A stretch of 64,000 bases of DNA from Serripes groenlandicus (lineage: Eukaryota; Mollusca; Bivalvia; Cardiida; Cardiidae), in contig JASEVX010000005.1 in assembly GCA_031761405.1 (NCBI GenBank), positions 37,339,198 to 37,403,197 of the forward strand, written 5' to 3'. This document shows positions 58,318-64,000 of this stretch, piece by piece. A model generated the notes under the pieces. The model was not told the origin of the DNA. It saw only the letters and a program-made list of their open reading frames with translations, and did no database searches. A program made the translations under genes and the position numbers. How positions within the stretch are numbered: the stretch's first letter is position 1; each line of letters opens with the position of its first letter.

Positions 58318-58540
58318 AGACAGTGGTGCAGAGGTAGAGCGTCGGCCTCTTGTATCAAAGGTCCCTGGTTCGAGTCCCGTGATGAGCGGGTCCTGACTTT
58401 GGGAATTTTTTCACACAAACGGCACGAGTGCTGGTTAAGTCTCCAGGAAGCAGACATCGAGCGTGATTAATATAAGCTGAAAGCTTGTTTCACAATCGAT
58501 GTAATATAAATAAGTTTAAACTAAATAAACCAAAAGGAAA
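58318..58540 (+). repeat. tRNA-derived SINE, third type
   Basis: AGTGGTGCAGAGGTAGAGCG (A-box) and CCTGGTTCGAGTCCCGTGAT (B-box) form a good tRNA-like promoter. The body ends AAGCTTGTTTCACAATCGAT, GTAATATAAATAAG. Its 3' part differs from both other SINE types. Confidence 0.65.
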
Positions 58541-60000
58541 ACGACAGAAATTATAGGAAACGTTAGTTTGACTTGTCACAAAATGAGTTCCGTAAATTAT
58601 GGAATCGTTTTATTTGAAGTACTTTATGAAGGGCAAGTTGATTATTTGTTGTACCTGCCATCATAATTTCATGGATGTAAAATCTTGGCTATATTTTAAA
58701 GTTAAATATAAGCTTAACCTGATGATGATTTTTATTTTCTTTGCTGAGGTCGGTAGGACTCGTAATTGACGTAAATAACTGATCGTGCTGCAAGCAAGGG
58801 GCTAACTGCAGTTCGCGGGGAATTATTCACCGATCACAACATATAATAAATGTTTACCCGAAATAGATAGCACCTATAATCATATTACGAAAAAAACAAC
58901 ATAAATGGGTTTTTTCGCTCATAGGTAACAGGTGTGAGATTTTTTTTTTTTCAATAACCAATGAAGCTTTCTGAAATGAAACTGGAAAAAAATCCATGGG
59001 GGCCGCCATTTTGGATATGTAAAAAATGCAGACGTAAAACACAGATTTAAAATTATTGTCGTCTATTTAATCTTTTTTAAAAAAAAATCTAAATCGACAT
59101 TTAAGGTCATAAAAGTGCTGTGTTAACTTTTGTACAAAAAAGTTAAAAAATAAATGGAACTTTGAAATAAACGACCGCAATTCGCCGTCAGAACATAACT
59201 TTTGACTGTACCGTAGCCAAATATCGATGTGACGTCATTTCCGTAAACACTTCATTTGGCGTAACATCAAATGGAGCGACGTCGTTTCCCTCAAAAAAAG
59301 TGTTATCAACATTAAATACCTCAAATTCCTATGCATGAGCTATAGATTCACTCATAAAAAGTATAAGCATTTATCAACTATTGTTGAAAAAGGATAACTT
59401 TCACATATTGAGCAATTGTACCTTTGGCGACAATCTTTTCCTAAGTCGACTGCTGCAAAGGAGTCAGAAACCGTCTCTATTAGGGAAAGGGTTAAGCAGA
59501 AATGTGACCCCATACATAATTTGTTACAGTCATATTGACTGGTTGAAAAAGGTAGTTGCCAGATGGCATCAGAAAGGGGCTGTTACACATTTGCTTCTTT
59601 ACAATAATATAGGTAATTGTTTAAGGACCTTAAACATCTTGGCCCGCATGTTTAAACATCGTTCATTGTCTTTCATTTATCAGCATGATTACAATATACA
59701 TTGTGAATCTTTAGTGATTTCTGAACTGGAAATATTTTAATTAAGGGTCGCTGCTCATTTTTTTGTCAATCTTTTTATTTTGTTTATACAAGAAAAGGGT
59801 CAAACTTTGATAAATTAGGTATTTGTATTGTATAGGCAGGCAATATGTGTGCTTCGCACAGTTTTGGTTTGGTTTGTTTAAAGGTCATTGTTTCAACAAT
59901 GTTTGTCTATAGTATCTATGCCATATATTTTCAACTTACATATGCCCCTATACCATCAGCACTTTCAGCGCTTTGATTATCAGAAGGACTGACGACTTAC
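58541..60000. other. Mostly unassigned, one MITE remnant
   Basis: 59378-59494 is a decayed TTAA-type MITE (GAGCAATTGTACCTTTGGCG and GGGAAAGGGTTAA). 59510-59600 has Helitron-body text (GCCAGATGGCATCAGAAAGG). The remainder has no supported feature. Confidence 0.4.
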
Positions 60001-60391
60001 TAGGCGGTCACTGTAGCAGGTCTGCGAAGCATTGAGAGTGAAACAAATTTACCAGGAAGAGCATTTCTTTCCTTTTGTCTACCTTTTGCCTTCCGGGAAA
60101 CTTTTTAAGCCCTTTCGGCTTATATTTCCCCTCAATTTCATTTCTCAGTTCTCCGGCCCGGTTTGTGCATTAGTAGAACTGGCCGAGGTCAAATCTTCTG
60201 TCATGCCACAATTTATCCAATTTTGTTTTAAATTGAATCACTGATGTTGAGTTAACCACTTCTGTCGGTAAATTGTTCCACACCTGTATGGTTCGGTAAG
60301 CGAAAGAGTTTAATCGTAGCGATTTATTTGCTCTAGGTTTAATAAGTTAAACTGTTTTAGGTTATGACCCCTAAGATGATTGTTGTCCGAG

Positions 60392-63210
60392 GGGTATCAC
60401 TAAACAGAGTCTGGTAGAGTCCGGTAGAGTCTGGTCGAGTCTGGTCGTCAAATATCCCACTATATCACTGTTTTGTTGTGTTTTTGTATTGAAATGAATT
60501 AAATAAAGTGCTATTGTATCATATGAATAAAAAAATAAAAGGTATTTGCCTATTTAAGTTCATGTTCGAGTGAATATAGAAATATTATATGCGTGAACAC
60601 TGACACTGGTAGAGTGGTCATTATTAAGCAATAAATACAAAGTTTTAGACGATTTTTAAGTTATAACAAGTTTAATTTGATTTATATGTGTCATATTATA
60701 TATTTAATTCTTATATTATTTCAGCTGATAATCGGGAAAATAGTGGTAGATTGAGGATTATTAACGATAACATTGTGTTTCGTAAATCAAAATGGCTGAC
60801 GTAAAATTTCTGTTTATAATGCGGCCCTATTGTACATCCTGTACGAGTAATACACTAAATTCTCTCTCTATTATGGGCCAACTAATTGATTAGGTGTGAT
60901 CAACAGATTAGTGTTATAATTACCAAGATTTTTTTAAATGTATGAAAACTACTAGATTGGAATAATTTTATGTTTTATATGTCATAAACATTAATTAAAC
61001 CAAATGCTTAGAGAGCTATATACTTACTTAAAAGTAATTCATATGAAATTGCAGGATAAATTGAGAGACATCGACCAGAGTAAATTAATATTTTGTTCCT
61101 ACGAAGAGTTTTCGACTTGTAAAGCCATTGACATATGTTTCCCACAAGCCACAAGTTCTTTGCGCGAAACATTTGAAGGATAATGCGGTAAATTTACTCA
61201 GTAAGGGTCTTCCTCAACCTGAGGTTAAAAGCATTATTTGTAAACTTTTCGGTCCTAATGGTAGCATTATTTGTAAACTCTTCGGTCCTAATGGTATTTT
61301 AAGTGCTGAAACTGCAACCTCATTCACAGAAATGGACCAAGAAATATCCAATACACATCCAAATTTGACATATTTACAACGGATACTTACCAATTTGGAG
61401 AAGCACATGTTTCTCCACAAACTGAAACATTCCTGGATACCACAACAATGGTTTAATAATGCAAATGAGTCGTACAACCATGTTATCAAAAGGACGACAA
61501 ACTGGGTAGTCTAGAAATTGCCCGACATGATAGAAAAGTTACAAGAACTTGAACAGTGTCAAACTCTTGATGTGAGAGGCGCGATGCACGACTCATGTAA
61601 ATATTGTTTGGCGACACAGGCGTCGGTGCTAAACGTTTCTCATGCTACATGGACATAGATAAGTCCTGACCAGAGATCAAGGCGATTTATGAAATTATTG
61701 AACTTTAAGTCGCATCACATTTCAAAAATCACATCAACAGATAAGCAACTAACATTACCTTCCATTACGAGAATTGAACGAAAACTCGGCACGCGCAAAC
61801 GCCTGTAAAATTGCAAAACATACACAATTGAAAATAAAAAACACAGATTATATTGAAACGCATTCATGTTAAAAGGACTGCATATTTTAGTTGCAAACCA
61901 ACAACAATATATATCTTGAGGATACAAAATAAACTGGCATACATCTGTTAGAGATTCGGGTTGAGACACATGTGTTAAGGGAGAATTCCTTGTTTGTCCT
62001 TGGCGAGTCACTCGGTTTAATAGCGAGCTGGCAAGGGAAGGGCTCTATATTGACTTATGAGTTTCGCGGGTAATGTTGGCCCCGGGTTCACATGTTAACA
62101 ATGTCTGCATGCTAAACAAGCGCTGCGAGCACCCTAAGCAAGCACGCTCAACAGTGGTGTAGACACGGCCGGTAGCTGGGTGCTGCTGCTCGGCCATGCT
62201 TTTAATCTGTATCAAATGAATGTACATAGAACCAAAATCATAGAATAAAAAAATGCGCACGGGCTCTATTTTGGTAACCTAAATTGGAAAACATAGAATA
62301 AAATTCCCAAAATGATATAATATAGATCCAAACATTAAATTTTGGGCCATGAGAGACTTCCTCCACGTGGTGTGGCCTGAATACAATATTTCGTAAAATG
62401 CATTTTATGAACTATATCAGGATATATATTTATTTTTCAAGTTAAAATATTTTTGCATATATTTAAAAAAAAAAAATGCAAATATGGTTTAGTTTGATTC
62501 AATTTTTTGCGGAATGTAGTAACTACACACTCTCTTTAATTTCATATAAATTACTTTTAAGTAAGTATATAGCTCTCTAAGTATTTGGTTTAATTAACGT
62601 TAATGACATATAAGACATACAATTATTCCAATGTAATAGTAGTTATCATACATTTAAAATCTTGGTATTGTTATAATATAATTATAACTATAATCTGTTG
62701 ATCACACCTAATCAATTAGTTGACGCATAATAGAGAGAGAATTTAGTGTATTACTCGTTCAGGATGTGCGATATTGCCGCATTATAAACAGAAATTTCAC
62801 GTCAGCCATTTTGATTTACGAAACACATTGTTATCGTTAAAAATCCTCAATCTTCTACTATTTTCCCGATTATCAGCTGAAATAATATAAGAATTAAATA
62901 GATAATATGACACATATAAATCAAATTAAACTTTTTATAACTTAAAAATCGTATAAAACTTTGTATTTATTGCTTAATAATGACCAGACTCTACCAGTGT
63001 CAGTGTTCACGCATATAATATTTCTATATTCACTCGAAAATGAACTGAAATAGGCAAATACATTTTTATTTTTATTTATATGATACAATTACACGTGATT
63101 TCATTCATTTCAATACAAAAACACAACACAAAAGTGATATAATGGGATATTTGACGACCAGACTCTACCGGACACTACCAGACTCTACCAGACTATGTTT
63201 AGTGACACCG
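60392..63210 (+). mobile_element. 2.8-kb DNA transposon with ~660-bp inverted ends
   Basis: The left TIR is 60392 to about 61048 and the right TIR about 62539-63210. They match over nearly their whole length with scattered changes. The target duplication TGTCCGAG lies at 60384-60391 and 63211-63218. The ends read GGGTATCACTAAAC and, inverted, CGGTGTCACTAAAC. Just inside are four 10-bp repeats of GAGTCTGGTA type. The interior (61049-62538) holds a broken transposase-like frame. Long TIRs plus the protein fragment suggest a Mutator-like (MULE) element, although the 8-bp duplication is one base shorter than the usual 9. Confidence 0.8.
61128..61625 (+). pseudogene. MULE-like transposase C-terminal fragment, broken
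   Basis: It lies between the long TIRs. The frame from 61128 reads LCAKHLKDNAVNLLSKGLPQ, a duplicated 10-residue piece (IICKLFGPNG twice), WIPQQWFNNANESYNHVIKR and TTNWVV. A TAG follows at 61512, and the same frame continues KLPDMIEKLQELEQCQTLDV, RGAMHDSCKYCL. The order CxxHLKDN ... W.NNxxESxNHVxK ... LPDxIEKLxELxxxQ is what I would expect C-terminal to the catalytic core in invertebrate MULE-type transposases. A +1 shift near 61140 is suggested by CFPQAT in the neighbouring frame. The catalytic core is absent, so this copy cannot transpose itself. Confidence 0.6.
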
Positions 63211-63396
63211 TGTCCGAGTATGTAAAAAATACTCTTAGGTCGGACAGTTGTCCCATAGCCAGGAACATCCGTCAATGAATGCAAAACATTCAGATTTACA
63301 ATACAGCTAGATTGTATATCTTTACCTACAAGAACGCCAAAATGAAATTGTCTGTATAATATATGTTACGAAAACGAGAGAGATAAAAATTCTTAC

Positions 63397-63617
63397 CTAA
63401 AACAAAGTATCTCGTAGCCGATCGGTTCTGGTTATCAGCCTTTACTGTAAACAAAAAAGTTGTCGTCGTTATCTCGGGAACCAGCTTGATTTGGACGGAT
63501 GTGACGTCGGCCGGATATGAATAAATGTCGGTCATGGTTCCCCGCTTTCTTCTATGTAATTTCATTTGGCTTTCATGAGCGGGGCCGTAGTAACTTTGCA
63601 CCCAATTTGTTTCCATA
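63397..63617 (-). CDS. Candidate internal exon, possible extracellular domain
   Basis: On minus, the acceptor ATTTCCTATATTCAG precedes a 221-nt open stretch ending at the donor GTAAGA (phase 2 in, phase 1 out). It encodes about 73 residues including YYGPAHESQMKLHRRKRG, TDIYSYPADVTSVQIKLVPE, ITTTTFLFTVKADNQNRSAT and RYFVL. The alternation of hydrophobic residues with FTVKADN recalls beta-sandwich extracellular domains such as fibronectin type III, but no family can be named. It starts just past the 45-bp minisatellite and lies ~180 bp from the large transposon. No partner exon is in the window; further exons could lie in either direction. Confidence 0.4.
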
Positions 63618-63664
63618 CTGAATATAGGAAATTTCCTCTAATTAAGGTTAAACCTCATAACGAG

Positions 63665-64000
63665 CTTCGCTCGTTAATAGCACCGGTATTTCACGTTGCA
63701 TGCTGTATACGTTCTGCTTTAATAGCACCGGTATTTCACGTTGTATGCTGTAAACGTTCTGCTTTAATAACACCGTTATTTCACGGTGTATGCTGTATAC
63801 GTTCTGTTTTAATAGCACCAATACATCACTTTGAATGATGTATACACTCTGCTTTAACAATACCTGTTTTTCACGTTGAGTGGTGTATACACTCTGCTTT
63901 AACAGCACCGGTACATCCCTTTGGATGGTGTATACACTCTGCTTTAACAGCACCGGTCCACACTTTAAATGGTGTACATACTCTGCTTTAACAGCACTGG
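63665..64000 (+). repeat. 45-bp minisatellite, about 7 copies, open at window end
   Basis: The unit is about TTTAATAGCACCGGTATTTC plus ACGTTGTATGCTGTATACG plus TTCTGC. The period of 45 bp keeps frames open on both strands as 15-residue repeats (VLLKQSVYTIQRD type on minus). The array runs off the right edge. Confidence 0.85.

Larger units (their letters stand above)
60001..63300 (-). pseudogene. LINE ORF2 C-terminal remnant, interrupted by the 2.8-kb element
   Basis: On minus, 60392 down to 60169 reads NHLRGHNLKQF, then after a one-base shift KPRANKSLRLNSFAYRTIQV, WNNLPTEVVN, FKTKLDKLW and a stop at QFY. RGH...R...WNxLP...FKxxLD is the end of the reverse-transcriptase ORF in CR1/jockey-like LINEs. 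The preceding residues (FFTYSD) are found on the other side of the insertion, at about 63210-63240, so the frame continues across it. Bases 60001-60168 are probably the 3' UTR. Upstream coding beyond 63300 is not readable. Confidence 0.65.

Noticed and set aside
58318..58400. Functional tRNA genes at SINE heads (also 40795, 54065 and 55690)
   Set aside because: A- and B-boxes are present, but the acceptor stems and anticodon arms do not fold and SINE bodies follow.
63648..63953. 101-residue minus-strand frame of 15-residue repeats as a gene
   Set aside because: It is produced by the 45-bp minisatellite; both strands are open and the array runs off the window.

Overview
The window is animal nuclear DNA and most likely comes from a bivalve mollusc. 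This is inferred from AT-rich, intron-bearing genes, from a NACHT-domain gene and a P2X7-ballast-type gene of kinds expanded in bivalves, and from dense tRNA-derived SINEs ending in AATCAATC-type tails. There are no prokaryotic operons, no rRNA genes, no intact tRNA gene and no CRISPR array. Most of the sequence is mobile or repetitive DNA.

Genes. (1) A NACHT NTPase gene of NLR type lies on + at 16053-18992, with a proposed 27-nt first coding exon and one large exon. (2) A two-exon gene for a protein with the cysteine-rich P2X7 intracellular (ballast) domain lies on + at 45389-46856, with AATAAA at 47105. It sits between the diverged inverted ends of a ~5-kb element (44474-49442). (3) The 3' end of a minus-strand gene (39305-41153) encodes an acidic tail with several phosphotyrosine-type motifs and carries a frame change near 39600. 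(4) Three isolated exon candidates lie at 4673-4832 (+), 57053-57215 (+) and 63397-63617 (-). Protein-level remnants of two LINEs, a mariner, a MULE-like transposase and possibly a DIRS-type element are also readable.

Mobile DNA, left to right. 1-15.8 kb is a nest of Helitron-like non-autonomous elements with internal ~100-170-bp repeats. Several sequence-unrelated families share one plan: a hairpin head and a terminal hairpin followed by CTTGTT or CTAGT. 19.9-22.3 kb is a hairpin MITE with TTAA ends split by a ~2.1-kb array of 152-bp repeats. 24.95-26.24 kb is a 40-bp satellite, 27.77-28.35 kb a 58-bp satellite that seems to derive from a SINE head, and 28.97-29.99 kb a 59-bp satellite. From 30 to 60 kb, unannotated AT-rich DNA alternates with many TTAA-flanked (piggyBac-type) hairpin MITEs, SINEs and other MITEs. 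52623-53469 is a foldback element with an 8-bp target duplication. 60392-63210 is a 2.8-kb element with ~660-bp terminal inverted repeats, an 8-bp target duplication and a transposase fragment; it interrupts a LINE reading frame. The window ends in a 45-bp minisatellite.

The genes do not form a pathway. Two of them relate to immune or danger sensing by family: the NACHT protein, and the P2X7-ballast domain, which in vertebrates is the zinc- and guanine-nucleotide-binding tail of an ATP-gated channel. The most interesting signals are the P2X7-ballast gene inside a putative transposon, the pair of foldback/long-TIR elements sharing terminal architecture, and the shared hairpin termini of otherwise unrelated repeats. 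All similarity statements come from reading the sequence; no database search was run.
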